Source: Opitutales bacterium (lineage in GTDB: Bacteria > Verrucomicrobiota > Verrucomicrobiia > Opitutales > Oceanipulchritudinaceae). From it: DNA of 38,173 nucleotides. Below the pieces are notes generated by a model, which saw only the letters and a program-made list of their open reading frames with translations, ran no database searches and was not told the DNA's origin. Numbering within the stretch: position 1 is the stretch's first letter; each line of letters starts with the position of its first letter. Location of the stretch: the NCBI GenBank assembly GCA_007123395.1, contig SKLD01000510.1:1-38173 (forward strand), given 5' to 3'. The position numbers and the translations under genes are program-made. Shown piece by piece: positions 1 to 15,313 of this stretch.

Positions 1-3737
<3,737 letters not shown>

Positions 3738-3767
3738 GGCGCGCTGGTGTGGGAGGGAAAACGGTGA

Positions 3768-7547
<3,780 letters not shown>

Positions 7548-7662
7548 GGTCGCGGAGGGTTGGATGCGTGTGTTGAAAACGTGGAAATGCGAAGAGGCGG
7601 AAAGTCACCACGGACTTCCGGCCGCTTCGCACTGGATTGGATACGATAAAACAGGCATCAGC

Positions 7663-7684
7663 GCAGGCCCGTTGCCGGGCCTGC
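7663..7684 (-). terminator. Hairpin between rplL and rpoB (possible attenuator)
   Basis: This is a perfect 9-bp GC-rich stem (gcaggcccg / cgggcctgc) with a 4-nt loop. On the transcribed strand it is followed about 10 nt later by a short TTTT run. It lies in the 182-nt rplL-rpoB spacer, where E. coli carries a partial terminator that adjusts the ribosomal-protein to polymerase ratio. The weak, displaced T run argues for partial rather than full termination. Confidence 0.55.
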
Positions 7685-7729
7685 ACTGAAACCTGGGAGA
7701 ATGCTTGATGAAAAAGGGAAGTCTCAGAG

Positions 7730-8113
7730 TTACTTGATCTCCACTTCGGCGCCGGCGCCTTCGAGCTTCTTCTTGATGTCTTCGGCGTCCTCTTTGCTGG
7801 TCGCTTCCTTGATCGCCTTGGGCGCGCTTTCCACGAGGTCCTTGGCTTCCTTGAGGCCGAGACCGGTGATACCGCGCACTTCCTTAATTACGGCGATCTT
7901 GTTGGACCCGAATGACTTGAGGACAACGTCGAACTCCGTTTTCTCCTCTTCAGGGGCGGCTTCACCGCCTGCCGGGGCACCGGCGGCAACGGCCACGGGA
8001 GCGGCGGCGCTGACGCCCCACTTCTCCTCGAGGTCCTTAACGAGCGCGGCGATTTCAAGGACGGATTGTCCACTGAGCCACTCGATGACGTCTTCTTTAG
8101 TGATATCTGCCAT
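7730..8113 (-). CDS. rplL: Ribosomal protein L7/L12 (bL12)
   Basis: This is the multicopy acidic stalk protein that recruits GTPase factors (EF-Tu, EF-G, IF2) to the 50S subunit. The 127-aa product has the N-terminal dimerisation helix (VIEWLSGQSVLEIAALVKDL), an Ala/Gly/Pro-rich hinge at about residues 37-55, and the C-terminal domain with FDVVLKSFG and the VRGITGLGLKEAKDLVE factor-binding helix. It follows rplJ after a 126-nt spacer and precedes rpoB. Length and architecture are typical. Confidence 0.99.
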   Translation of the reverse strand: MADITKEDVIEWLSGQSVLEIAALVKDLEEKWGVSAAAPVAVAAGAPAGGEAAPEEEKTEFDVVLKSFGSNKIAVIKEVRGITGLGLKEAKDLVESAPKAIKEATSKEDAEDIKKKLEGAGAEVEIK

Positions 8114-8239
8114 TGTCTTGTCTTTCCTTTCGATGTCGCTAGCGCTACTTGCGCGGGAATGCGCTTTGGTCGTTTAAGGGGCCTTTCCCCCTAGCGGCTT
8201 CGTTCAGGTGAAATTGGTGTGTCCGGTTCGACCCGGACC

Positions 8240-8758
8240 TCAGCCTTCTTTTTCCTTGTCCACCTTGGCCTGCAGGACGTTCAAGAAACCCTGCGGACCG
8301 GCGATGAGGACCCGCGCCAGCTGCGTGGCCGGGGTGTTGAGGAGGGCCAGAAGTTGCGCGCGCAGAACATCGGCGGTCGGCAGCTTGGCCAACTGCACGA
8401 CATCCTCGGCGGAGAGGCGGCCCTTTTCGAGGAAGCCGCCCTTGATCTCCATCTTCTTTTTGTCCTTGAGGAACTTTTCGAGCACCTTGGCCACGCCGGG
8501 GGCGTTGTCGCCGCCGATGATAATGGCGGTGGGACCGATGATGCGCTCCTCCATTCCGGGGAGACCACGGTCTTGGCCGGCCCGCTGGAGAACGCTGTTT
8601 TTGACGACATGAAACTCCGCGCCCTGCTCGGCGAGAATGCCACGCAGTTCTTCCGTTTCGGCGACAGTGATGCCCTTGAAGTCCGCGAAGTAGACGTAGC
8701 TCGACTTATCGAGGTGGGCCCCGACCTCGTCGATGAGAAATTGTTTTTCGGCTCGCAT
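8240..8758 (-). CDS. rplJ: Ribosomal protein L10 (uL10)
   Basis: L10 anchors the L7/L12 dimers to 23S rRNA at the stalk base. The 172-aa product starts MRAEKQFLIDEV and contains YVYFADFKGITVAE and a central PTAIIIGGDNAP segment. Its C-terminal helix (LARVLIAGPQGFLNVLQAKV) is the L7/L12 binding region. The start is only 12 nt after the rplA stop. There is therefore no room for the separate long L10 leader seen in enterobacteria, and any autoregulation must act elsewhere. Confidence 0.99.
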   Translation of the reverse strand: MRAEKQFLIDEVGAHLDKSSYVYFADFKGITVAETEELRGILAEQGAEFHVVKNSVLQRAGQDRGLPGMEERIIGPTAIIIGGDNAPGVAKVLEKFLKDKKKMEIKGGFLEKGRLSAEDVVQLAKLPTADVLRAQLLALLNTPATQLARVLIAGPQGFLNVLQAKVDKEKEG

Positions 8759-8770
8759 GGGGGCTCTCCT

Positions 8771-9469
8771 TTAGAAGTGGTTGTAGAGGGAAGATTCGAG
8801 GCGCAGCCCGGGCGTCATCGTGCCCGAAATCGCCGCCGACTTGATGTAACGGTGGCCCTTGAGACCGTCTGGACGGAGCTTGCCCACCGCATCAATGGCG
8901 ACGCGGATGTTTTCGACGAGCTGCTCTTTGTTGAAGGAACGCTTGCCGACAATGAGGCCGACGTTGGCCGTCTTATCCATTTTGAACTCTACGCGGCCGC
9001 CGCTCTTGATGGCCTTGAGCGCACCGGGGACATCGTCCGTCACCGTGCCCGATTTCGGGTTGGGCATAAGGCCGCGGGGACCGAGGACGCGCGCGACTTG
9101 GCGCACCTCGCGCATGGCGGCGGGCGTCGCCACGGCTACTTCGAAATCGAGCCAGCCGTCCTGGATCTTCGCGATGAGGTCAGCGAGGCCAGCCTCATCG
9201 GCGCCGGCGGCTTTCGCCTCTTCCGGATTTTCCGTGAAGACGATGGCGCGCACCTTCTTGCCGCTGCCATTGGGGAGCTCCACGACGCCGCGGACCATCT
9301 GGGTGGACTGGCGCGGATCGACGCCGAGATGCAGAGACAGCTCGACGGATTCATCGAACTTCGCCTTCGGCATCTTGCCGAGGATCTCGACCGCCTCGTC
9401 GAGCGGATAGGTTTTGAGGCGGTCGACGAGACCGCGTGCCTGGGTTTGCTTTTTGCTTGTTTTGCTCAT
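8771..9469 (-). CDS. rplA: Ribosomal protein L1 (uL1)
   Basis: L1 is the mobile L1-stalk protein that helps release deacylated tRNA, and in many bacteria it represses its own operon. The protein is 232 aa, the usual length. The signature RVLGPRGLMPNPKSGTV sits in the middle, and the C-terminal block GHRYIKSAAISGTMTPGLRL is typical. It lies 62 nt after rplK in the standard rplK-rplA-rplJ-rplL order. Confidence 0.99.
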   Translation of the reverse strand: MSKTSKKQTQARGLVDRLKTYPLDEAVEILGKMPKAKFDESVELSLHLGVDPRQSTQMVRGVVELPNGSGKKVRAIVFTENPEEAKAAGADEAGLADLIAKIQDGWLDFEVAVATPAAMREVRQVARVLGPRGLMPNPKSGTVTDDVPGALKAIKSGGRVEFKMDKTANVGLIVGKRSFNKEQLVENIRVAIDAVGKLRPDGLKGHRYIKSAAISGTMTPGLRLESSLYNHF

Positions 9470-9531
9470 GGTTCGCCCTACTCCCTCCGTGGAGGTGTTA
9501 ACGTTGTGCGATACGGTGGGTGAAAATGCGA

Positions 9532-9957
9532 TCAGTCGATGACATCCAGCCCCATGGATCGGGCTGTGCCTTCGATCACGCGGGAAGCGGCCTCCGGGTG
9601 GCGCGCGTTGAGGTCCTTCTTTTTGATCTCGACGATCTCGGCAATCTGCTTGCGGGTCACTTTGCCGACCTTCTCTTTGTTCGGCACGCCGGAGCCTTTC
9701 GCCACGCCCGCTGCCTTGCGCAGAAGAACGGCGGCAGGCGGCGACTTGAGGATGAAGGAGAACGAACGGTCCTGGTAGACCGAAATAACCACCGGCAGGA
9801 TCATACCCGCCTGGTCCTTCGTGCGCGCGTTGAAATCCTTGCAGAAGGCCATGATGTTGACCCCGGCGGCGCCCAGCGCGGGTCCGACGGGAGGAGCGGG
9901 ATTCGCTGCTCCAGCCGGAAGCTGGAGTTTGATCGTGCCTGTGACTTTCTTAGCCAT
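9532..9957 (-). CDS. rplK: Ribosomal protein L11 (uL11)
   Basis: L11 binds the GTPase-associated centre of 23S rRNA and is needed for stringent-response sensing by RelA. It is 141 aa. The N-terminal domain shows IKLQLPAGAANPAPPVGPALG, with the Pro residues of the thiostrepton-interaction region. The C-terminal RNA-binding domain ends ASRVIEGTARSMGLDV. It follows nusG by 73 nt. Confidence 0.99.
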   Translation of the reverse strand: MAKKVTGTIKLQLPAGAANPAPPVGPALGAAGVNIMAFCKDFNARTKDQAGMILPVVISVYQDRSFSFILKSPPAAVLLRKAAGVAKGSGVPNKEKVGKVTRKQIAEIVEIKKKDLNARHPEAASRVIEGTARSMGLDVID

Positions 9958-10030
9958 TGTTGTCTGTCCTTACTTGAATCGAAAATTGAGTTTGCGGAAA
10001 CCGGAGCGAGCAGTGTTCGCGGAACCCGGC

Positions 10031-10657
10031 TTATTGGTCCTCTGAAATGCGCTCTACCTGCCAGTATTCGAGTTCCACGGGGGTAAACCGTCCGAAAATG
10101 GACACCGAAACCTTGAGTTTTCCGCGTTCGGGATCGATCTCGTCGATCCGGCCCGTGAGGTTGAGGAAGGGACCGTCTGTGATCTTCACCTCCTCGCCCA
10201 CTTCGTATTGGACCTTGGGCACTTCCTTGCCCTCGGCCTCGGCCACTTGGGTGAGGATACGGTCGATTTCGGCTTTTTTCAAAGCGGCGGGCTTTTTGCC
10301 GCCGGCGAATCCGATGACCCCGTCGGCCCCGTTGATGTAATACCAAACCTTCTGGATGATCTGCCCGTCGTCGTCGTAAAGACGGCAGTGAATGAAAATG
10401 TAGCCGGGGTATAGTTTGCGCTGACGCTGGGACTTTTTGCCCTGTTTGACCTCGGAGACGGTCTCCATCGGCACGAGGACTTCGAAGATATAGTCGTCGA
10501 GTTCGTTTTCAGCGATGTAGCGGTCAATGTAACGCTTTGCCCCCGGTTCTTTGTTGGAAAGCGTTTGGACAACATACCACTCGCCCTGCCGCAACGGATT
10601 GTCAGCAGGAGTCTGGGGAGCGGATGATTGTCCGGAAGAGTCTTCGGGCGTTTCCAT
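10031..10657 (-). CDS. nusG: Transcription elongation/antitermination factor NusG
   Basis: NusG binds RNA polymerase at the clamp and couples it to Rho or the ribosome. It is 208 aa. After a ~24-residue polar N-terminal extension comes the NGN domain (EWYVVQTLSNKEPGAKRYI, then LYPGYIFIHC near residue 85). The C-terminal KOW domain carries VGEEVKITDGPFLNLTGRI. An aromatic-rich loop (VWYYINGADGVIGFAG) leads into the linker. It sits 36 nt after secE, the usual secE-nusG-rplK order. Confidence 0.98.
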   Translation of the reverse strand: METPEDSSGQSSAPQTPADNPLRQGEWYVVQTLSNKEPGAKRYIDRYIAENELDDYIFEVLVPMETVSEVKQGKKSQRQRKLYPGYIFIHCRLYDDDGQIIQKVWYYINGADGVIGFAGGKKPAALKKAEIDRILTQVAEAEGKEVPKVQYEVGEEVKITDGPFLNLTGRIDEIDPERGKLKVSVSIFGRFTPVELEYWQVERISEDQ

Positions 10658-10693
10658 GAGTCAGAGTCGGAGGCGGAAGCGACGACGACGCGA

Positions 10694-10900
10694 TTACGAA
10701 CGCACCCAGTTGGTGAGCAACTGGATCCAGTTGTAGACGCTGAAATCGGCCAAGGCGACGTACGCGCCCAGCAGCAGCGAGGCGACGAAGACGACGATCG
10801 TGCTGTCACGCAGTTCGGTCTTGGTCGGCCATACTGTCTTTTTCAACTCCTGGGAAGTTTCCCCGAGGAAGATGCGGATGCTGCGGAAGGGATTGGCCAT
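10694..10900 (-). CDS. secE: Preprotein translocase subunit SecE
   Basis: SecE is the small essential clamp of the SecYEG channel in the inner membrane. The ATG at 10900 gives a 68-aa single-span protein. It has an amphipathic N-terminal region (IFLGETSQELKKTVWPTKTEL), where the VWPT motif is diagnostic, and one transmembrane segment at about residues 33-54. Upstream in-frame codons run through tRNA-Trp, so this ATG is the sensible start. Its partner secY lies in the spc cluster at 16473-17981. Confidence 0.97.
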   Translation of the reverse strand: MANPFRSIRIFLGETSQELKKTVWPTKTELRDSTIVVFVASLLLGAYVALADFSVYNWIQLLTNWVRS

Positions 10901-10949
10901 GATTTCTGGCGGTATGGGAAGTTGGGTCGCCGGGACGGAGGGCGGTGGA

Positions 10950-11025
10950 TGGCAGGGCAGGAGGGACTCGAACCCCCAGCCAATGGTTTTGGAGACCACT
11001 ACTCTACCAATTGAGCTACTGCCCT
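10950..11025 (-). tRNA. trnW: tRNA-Trp (anticodon CCA)
   Basis: The 76-nt cloverleaf includes an encoded 3' CCA. The acceptor stem pairs agggcag with ctgccct, the discriminator is G, and the T-arm contains GGTTCGAGTCC. The anticodon loop reads CT-CCA-AA, decoding UGG. It lies between tuf and secE. The T tract of the tuf terminator ends only 5 nt before the mature 5' end. Confidence 0.97.
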
Positions 11026-11030
11026 GTGTG

Positions 11031-11082
11031 AAAAAAAATGAAACAGGGTTGCCGGAGACCCGAAAACGAGCCTCCGGCAACC
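11031..11082 (-). terminator. Intrinsic terminator of tuf
   Basis: A perfect 11-bp stem (ggttgccggag at 11047-11057 paired with ctccggcaacc at 11072-11082) has a 14-nt loop. On the transcribed strand it is followed by a T-rich stretch including eight consecutive T (11031-11038). This is the strongest intrinsic terminator in the window. It separates tuf from the tRNA-Trp-secE-nusG-rplKAJL-rpoBC unit, and no convincing promoter fits between it and the tRNA. Confidence 0.85.
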
Positions 11083-11100
11083 GGTGAAAGAATGTCAAGC

Positions 11101-12291
11101 TTACTCCGTGACTTCGGTTATCCGGCCGGCGCCGATGGTGCGGCCGCCTTCGCGGATGGCGAAGCGCTGACCGGCTTCCATGGCGATCGGCTTCTGGAGA
11201 GCGATGTCCACGGCGAGATTGTCGCCCGGCATGACCATCTCCACGCCTTCCGGCAGGGTCATGATCCCGGTGACGTCCGTCGTGCGGAAGTAAAACTGCG
11301 GGCGGTAGCCGGAGAAGAACGGCGTGTGACGGCCACCCTCTTCCTTCGTAAGGACGTAGATCTCGGCCTTACCCTTGGTGTGCGGGGTGATGCTGCCGGG
11401 CTTGGCGAGGACGTGGCCGCGCTCCACTTCATCCTTGGCGACACCGCGCAGGAGCACACCGACGTTGTCGCCGGCCTGACCTTGGTCGAGAAGCTTGCGG
11501 AACATCTCGACACCGGTGACGACACTCTTGCGTGTGTCGGTGAGGCCGACGATCTCGATTTCTTCGCCGACTTTGACGACACCGCGCTCGATCCGGCCCG
11601 TTGCCACCGTGCCGCGGCCGGTGATGGAAAAGACGTCTTCCACGGACATGAGGAAAGGCTTGTCGGTCTCGCGCAGGGGCTCGGGGATCTCCTCGTCGAT
11701 GGCGTCCATGAGCTCACCAATGGAGTCAACCCACTTCTGCTCGCCGTTGAGCGCACCGAGGGACGCGCCACGGACAACGCGGGCGTTGTCGCCGTCGTAC
11801 TGGTACTTGGAGAGGAGGTCGCGGACTTCGATTTCGACGAGTTCGAGAAGCTCTTCGTCGTCGAGGAGATCGACCTTGTTGAGGAAAACGACAATCTTGG
11901 GCACCCCGACTTGGCGGGCGAGAAGGATGTGCTCACGCGTCTGCGGCATGGGACCGTCGGCCGCGCTCACCACGAGAATGGCGCCGTCCATCTGGGCAGC
12001 ACCCGTGATCATGTTTTTCACGAAGTCCGCGTGGCCCGGGCAATCCACGTGGGCATAGTGACGCTTCTCGGATTCATATTCGACGTGCGCGACCGCGATC
12101 GTGACCGTCTTGGTCTCGTCGCGAACCGTACCGCCCTTCGCGATATCCGCATAGGACTTGAACTGGGCCAGCCCCTTGTCGGACTGGACCTTCAAGATCG
12201 CCGTCGTCAAGGTTGTCTTGCCATGGTCGATGTGGCCGATGGTGCCGACGTTGACGTGCGGCTTGGTACGCTCGAACTGCTTTTTAGACAT
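11101..12291 (-). CDS. tuf: Elongation factor Tu
   Basis: EF-Tu delivers aminoacyl-tRNA to the ribosomal A site as a ternary complex with GTP. The ATG at 12291 (MSKKQFERTKPHVNVG) gives 396 aa, the family's usual size. The GTPase motifs are GHIDHGKT (residues 19-26), DCPGHAD (around 81) and NKVD (around 136). Domain 2/3 blocks include TGRGTVATGRIERG and the C-terminal FAIREGGRTIGAGRI. It is flanked by tRNA-Thr upstream and tRNA-Trp downstream. No second tuf copy lies in the str operon of this window. Confidence 0.99.
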   Translation of the reverse strand: MSKKQFERTKPHVNVGTIGHIDHGKTTLTTAILKVQSDKGLAQFKSYADIAKGGTVRDETKTVTIAVAHVEYESEKRHYAHVDCPGHADFVKNMITGAAQMDGAILVVSAADGPMPQTREHILLARQVGVPKIVVFLNKVDLLDDEELLELVEIEVRDLLSKYQYDGDNARVVRGASLGALNGEQKWVDSIGELMDAIDEEIPEPLRETDKPFLMSVEDVFSITGRGTVATGRIERGVVKVGEEIEIVGLTDTRKSVVTGVEMFRKLLDQGQAGDNVGVLLRGVAKDEVERGHVLAKPGSITPHTKGKAEIYVLTKEEGGRHTPFFSGYRPQFYFRTTDVTGIMTLPEGVEMVMPGDNLAVDIALQKPIAMEAGQRFAIREGGRTIGAGRITEVTE

Positions 12292-12345
12292 GAGTTGTTT
12301 AGTATTTTTGGTGTACGCGGTTGAAAGAAACCCGAAACTACGAAC

Positions 12346-12421
<76 letters not shown>

Positions 12422-12428
12422 CTTCCGA

Positions 12429-12434
12429 ATCATA
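12429..12434 (-). promoter_or_regulatory. Possible -10 box for tRNA-Thr/tuf
   Basis: A TATGAT hexamer on the minus strand lies 7 nt upstream of the tRNA-Thr 5' end, a good distance for a sigma-70 type start. No convincing TTGACA-like -35 is found 16-18 nt further upstream; the best is a cttcaa-type match. A TTGACC occurs further upstream near 12495. Confidence 0.35.
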
Positions 12435-12568
12435 GATCCAGGGGATTGGTTTTGAAGCAAAGCGGCGAACATTGAGGGTCTGGAATTTTGGGGTCAAGCA
12501 CTTTTGCCACGAAAAACCGCCCTTTTGCCGGAACCTCACACATCCCCGGAAAGACCATGGAATCAGCT

Positions 12569-13321
12569 TCACGGGACAAGCGTCACACGGAAATATCCGG
12601 GCTCGAGCCGCCGCGCAAAATCCGCTCCCGCGAGGTGGTGCCGCAGCGCAGTGTCCAGATCCTCAACCCCTGAAGAGCGCGACAAAACCGGCGCTCCCAC
12701 CATTCCGGATAGCCCGATATGGAGGAAAAACACAGGTGTCTCCCAAAGACCTCCGGGTACCGCTTCGGCGACACTCTCCGGCAACTCCAGCCGCTGTTCG
12801 CTGGCCGCCCCGTCGGGTGCCAGGGGCTCGGCGAGGATACGCACGGGCCGCGGTGCGGGCGCCGATCCGACCGCGGCACTGTCTTTTCCGAAGCCTTCCG
12901 TGCCGCGCAGCATGCGCACGTCGCGCAACGGATCGAGGGCTTGAGGGCGGAACCGCGCGGCGAATTCGCCGATGGGCGCATCCACCGCGTCGATGCGCAG
13001 GCGCGGGCGAAAGGGCCCGTAAAGCTCCGCCTGCTCCTCGAGGCTTGCGACGCCGTCAACCGCGCTCGCCGAGTTCCATACCGTCGGCACAAATAGCGGC
13101 GCGGAATCAAAGAGCAGCGCCTGCTCGCGGATACGGGTGTCTTCATCGGCATCCTCTGCCCAGCGAACAAAAGGTGCGGCCCCGGCGGGTGAGGGTATCG
13201 CCGCTTCGGGCAAGCGCACCAGCACAATGGCTAGCACGTGTACCGCTGTCCCGCCGAGAATAGCCGCGAGCGCGAGCGGCGTCGGGCGCAGACGCCGCAA
13301 AAGGCCCGCCGCGCCCGTCAC
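12569..13321 (-). CDS. Membrane-anchored protein, possibly TonB-like
   Basis: This is a 250-aa protein I do not recognise by name. It has a short basic N-terminus, one transmembrane helix at about residues 14-36, a long Pro/Ala-rich extracytoplasmic segment, and a compact C-terminal end (VEDLDTALRHHL ... PGYFRVTLVP). That order of anchor, linker and small C-terminal alpha/beta element is the architecture of TonB-type energy transducers, and the ATG overlaps the stop of the ExbD-like gene by 4 nt. Function as the periplasmic partner of ExbD is an inference; sequence similarity to TonB itself is weak by eye. Confidence 0.6.
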   Translation of the reverse strand: MTGAAGLLRRLRPTPLALAAILGGTAVHVLAIVLVRLPEAAIPSPAGAAPFVRWAEDADEDTRIREQALLFDSAPLFVPTVWNSASAVDGVASLEEQAELYGPFRPRLRIDAVDAPIGEFAARFRPQALDPLRDVRMLRGTEGFGKDSAAVGSAPAPRPVRILAEPLAPDGAASEQRLELPESVAEAVPGGLWETPVFFLHIGLSGMVGAPVLSRSSGVEDLDTALRHHLAGADFARRLEPGYFRVTLVP

Positions 13322-13845
13322 GGCGCACCCTCCCGGAGCGACTCCAATTCGCCGCGTCGCTCTTCCCCCGCAATTCGCACACTCTGAAACCCCGCCATGC
13401 GCGCCTCCGCGAGAATCGAAAACGTCTCCTCCAACGCCGTCCGTTGGTCGATCTTCAACAAGAGGCTGCGCTCCGCCTCCGGCAGCCTCTCCGCGTGGGC
13501 CGCCAGCGTCTCGCCCAGCGCGGCGCGCGGAATCTTCAGCCCCTCGAGGAAAAACTGTTCGTTCGGCATCACCGTGAGAACGACGGGCGGCGCGGTGCCG
13601 CCACCCGCGCCCACAGGAACTTGCGCAAGGTCGACATCCATGCCAGGCGAAAAGAGAAACCGCGAACTACCCAAGGCGAGGAGCACGAACACCAGAATCA
13701 CATCCAACAGGGGCACGGCGTCGAATCCCGCGCGCGGTCTCTCGCGGGTGAGCGCACGGAAATCGAGGGGACGCGTGATGCTCCCCGGCATCGGAACCAC
13801 CCGCCTGCCATCCACCGTGCGCACCGTTTCGCCGCCGTCCATCAT
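13318..13845 (-). CDS. ExbD/TolR-type biopolymer transport protein
   Basis: ExbD/TolR proteins use the proton-motive force with an ExbB/TolQ partner to energise outer-membrane processes. The 175-aa product has a single transmembrane helix beginning PLLDVILVFVLLAL, with Asp48 in the position of the essential ExbD membrane aspartate. A periplasmic domain follows with a TVMPNEQFFLEG strand and LLLKIDQRTALEETFSILAEAR. No ExbB-like gene is present in this window. The start is uncertain: ATG codons occur at 13845, 13842 and 13791, and a TATAAT hexamer overlaps the first two, which could mean a downstream start. It overlaps the next gene by ATGA. Confidence 0.8.
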   Translation of the reverse strand: MMDGGETVRTVDGRRVVPMPGSITRPLDFRALTRERPRAGFDAVPLLDVILVFVLLALGSSRFLFSPGMDVDLAQVPVGAGGGTAPPVVLTVMPNEQFFLEGLKIPRAALGETLAAHAERLPEAERSLLLKIDQRTALEETFSILAEARMAGFQSVRIAGEERRGELESLREGAP

Positions 13846-13879
13846 TATAAAGGCAGCCTGCACACCCTATGCGCAGCCG

Positions 13880-14455
13880 TCAACGCCGGGCGCGGCGGCC
13901 CGCCCATTCCCGCCGCAGAAGGCCGTAGACCTCCAAATCCACAAAGTGATCGTAAAGCCACTCCGCCTCGCGGTGCGTGCCCTCGTGCTTGAACCCCAAC
14001 CGCTCCGGCACCCGCCGGCTCGGCCCGTTACCCGTCGCGCACCGGATCACCACACGGTTGATGCCCCGCTGCTCAAAAGCATAGCGCACGGCTGCATCTA
14101 CTGCCGCCGTCATCAGCCCACGCCCGCAGAACGATCTTCCCAGCCAGTAGCCAAGGCTCGTCACCCGGTTCACCGTATCGAACCCATGGAAGCCTGCCAT
14201 CCCGGCGAAGTGCCCGTCCTCCAGCACGGCGAGGCTGAATCCCCCGCCCTTGCGGAAGGCCGCCGCGTTCGCCTCCAGAAACCGCCGCGTGTCCCGCGCC
14301 GCTCGCGTCCCATCCAACCACGGCATCCACGCGCGCAGGTGCGCCCGGCTGCGTTCGATCTCGGCAAACACCGTCTCCGCCTCCGACACCGCCGGCAGAC
14401 GCAGGACCCGCCCCACCCCCGCCTCCAATTCCAAACCTCCGCCGAACCAACGCAT
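13880..14455 (-). CDS. GNAT acetyltransferase, RimL/RimJ-like
   Basis: This is a GCN5-related N-acetyltransferase of the subfamily that acetylates ribosomal-protein N-termini or other small substrates. The ~191-aa protein starts RWFGGGLELE. It shows RAHLRAWMPWLD, motif A around LGYWLGRSFCGRGLMTAAV (acetyl-CoA pyrophosphate loop as G-R-G), and the C-terminal NGPSRRVPERLGFKHEG typical of RimL-like enzymes. A TTG at 14461 would add two residues; GGAG abuts the ATG too closely to decide. It lies 34 nt before the exbD-like gene. The substrate cannot be told from sequence. Confidence 0.85.
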   Translation of the reverse strand: MRWFGGGLELEAGVGRVLRLPAVSEAETVFAEIERSRAHLRAWMPWLDGTRAARDTRRFLEANAAAFRKGGGFSLAVLEDGHFAGMAGFHGFDTVNRVTSLGYWLGRSFCGRGLMTAAVDAAVRYAFEQRGINRVVIRCATGNGPSRRVPERLGFKHEGTHREAEWLYDHFVDLEVYGLLRREWAGRRARR

Positions 14456-14512
14456 CTCCAAAGAATCAAACTCTTCGTCCCTCGATTCAAGCGGACATTC
14501 TCCCTCTCCCGC

Positions 14513-14560
14513 TTCCTCTCCCTCTTCCTCTCTTCCTCTTCCTCTTCCTCTTCCTCTCCC
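14513..14560. repeat. TTCCTC hexamer microsatellite
   Basis: An almost uninterrupted pyrimidine tract consists of TTCCTC units, with one CTC/TC slip in the middle. Its minus-strand complement is a GAGGAA polypurine tract about 60-100 nt upstream of the acetyltransferase start. Such short-unit tracts can vary in copy number. Confidence 0.8.
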
Positions 14561-14561
14561 G

Positions 14562-14730
14562 CCGGTGCCTCGCTAAAGCTTCAGCCTACGACCTCTCCCG
14601 CCGCAACCGCCCAAACGGTGGCGCGCCCTCCATGCGCTTCAAAGGGCGACACGCCCCGCAGGAACAGGCCGGACAGCAAGCCGGTCCGGCTTCTTTGCGG
14701 CATTCGGTAGCCGAAGCCGTCAGGCTTTGG
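14562..14730. repeat. Long direct repeat, copy A (contains REP-like hairpins)
   Basis: This ~169-bp block recurs at 15314-15486 with high similarity (about 85% by eye). It starts ccggtgcctcgctaaagc and ends ccgtcaggctttgg. Inside are the palindrome gctaaagcttcagc with a minus-strand GTAG head (14572-14589), a gccggac/gtccggc hairpin, and GTAG plus the ccgaagcc/ggctttgg hairpin (14707-14730). A degenerate extra copy of the last hairpin, with a GCAG head, follows at 14752-14775. The surrounding 14456-15643 interval holds no gene I can support. Confidence 0.85.
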
Positions 14731-14947
14731 ACCGGCGTTTCGGTAGTTTCCGCAGCCGACGCCGGCAGGCTTTGGTCCGGGATTTGGAAGAGTTCGCCGG
14801 CTCTGCCGATCCCGTCCAAACGCTGACGCGTTCGGCTCCTTCGGCCCTTGGCCCGATAAGACTCCGGCCCAAAATTCACCCCGGATTCCAGACAACACGC
14901 ATACGCTTCCACCGCATATCCCCGCCAACCGCGCCGCCACCGCCAGC

Positions 14948-14971
14948 GTAGTCGGATGGCTTGCCGTCCGA
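14948..14971 (+). repeat. REP-like element (GTAG + hairpin)
   Basis: A GTAG tetranucleotide is followed by an imperfect hairpin (tcgga ... tccga, with ggc/gcc inside). The core ggcttgccgtccg is shared with the hairpin at 15425-15449, read on the other strand. The layout matches the GTRG-headed stem-loops recognised by RAYT transposases. Confidence 0.6.
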
Positions 14972-15313
14972 CCGGAACTTGCCGGAATCGCAGTCGCAGC
15001 ACATGCGCCACCGCTCACCGGGATCGCCCGCCCATGTCGGCAGGGGAAGGGGGCGGCACGCCGACGAAGTCAGCGGCCCCAACGCCCGAGGCGACTTGCC
15101 CCAACGGGGCTGGGCAACTCAGCGAAGGGTTGGCCGAGGCATGAGGCCTACCCTGGATTCCCGCACATTCCCCGTTTCTACACCGAAGGTGTTGCGCACA
15201 TTGCGGACCGCCGATCATCCATGCCACGCGAGAAACGACCACCGCGTCCCTCTCTCCCACCCCCTCTCCCTCTCACAGCGCAGCAGAGTCCCGCTGGTGG
15301 AATTCCTCTTCCT

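Noticed and set aside
11093..11098. TTGACA after tuf as the -35 of a tRNA-Trp/secE promoter
   Set aside because: The -10 position 17 nt downstream falls in the GC stem of the terminator (ggaggc); no TATAAT-like box is at usable spacing.
14586..15018. Open frames in the map-acetyltransferase spacer, including a possible rpmJ
   Set aside because: All are made of the repeat hairpins; none matches the short basic L36 pattern or shows a ribosome site.
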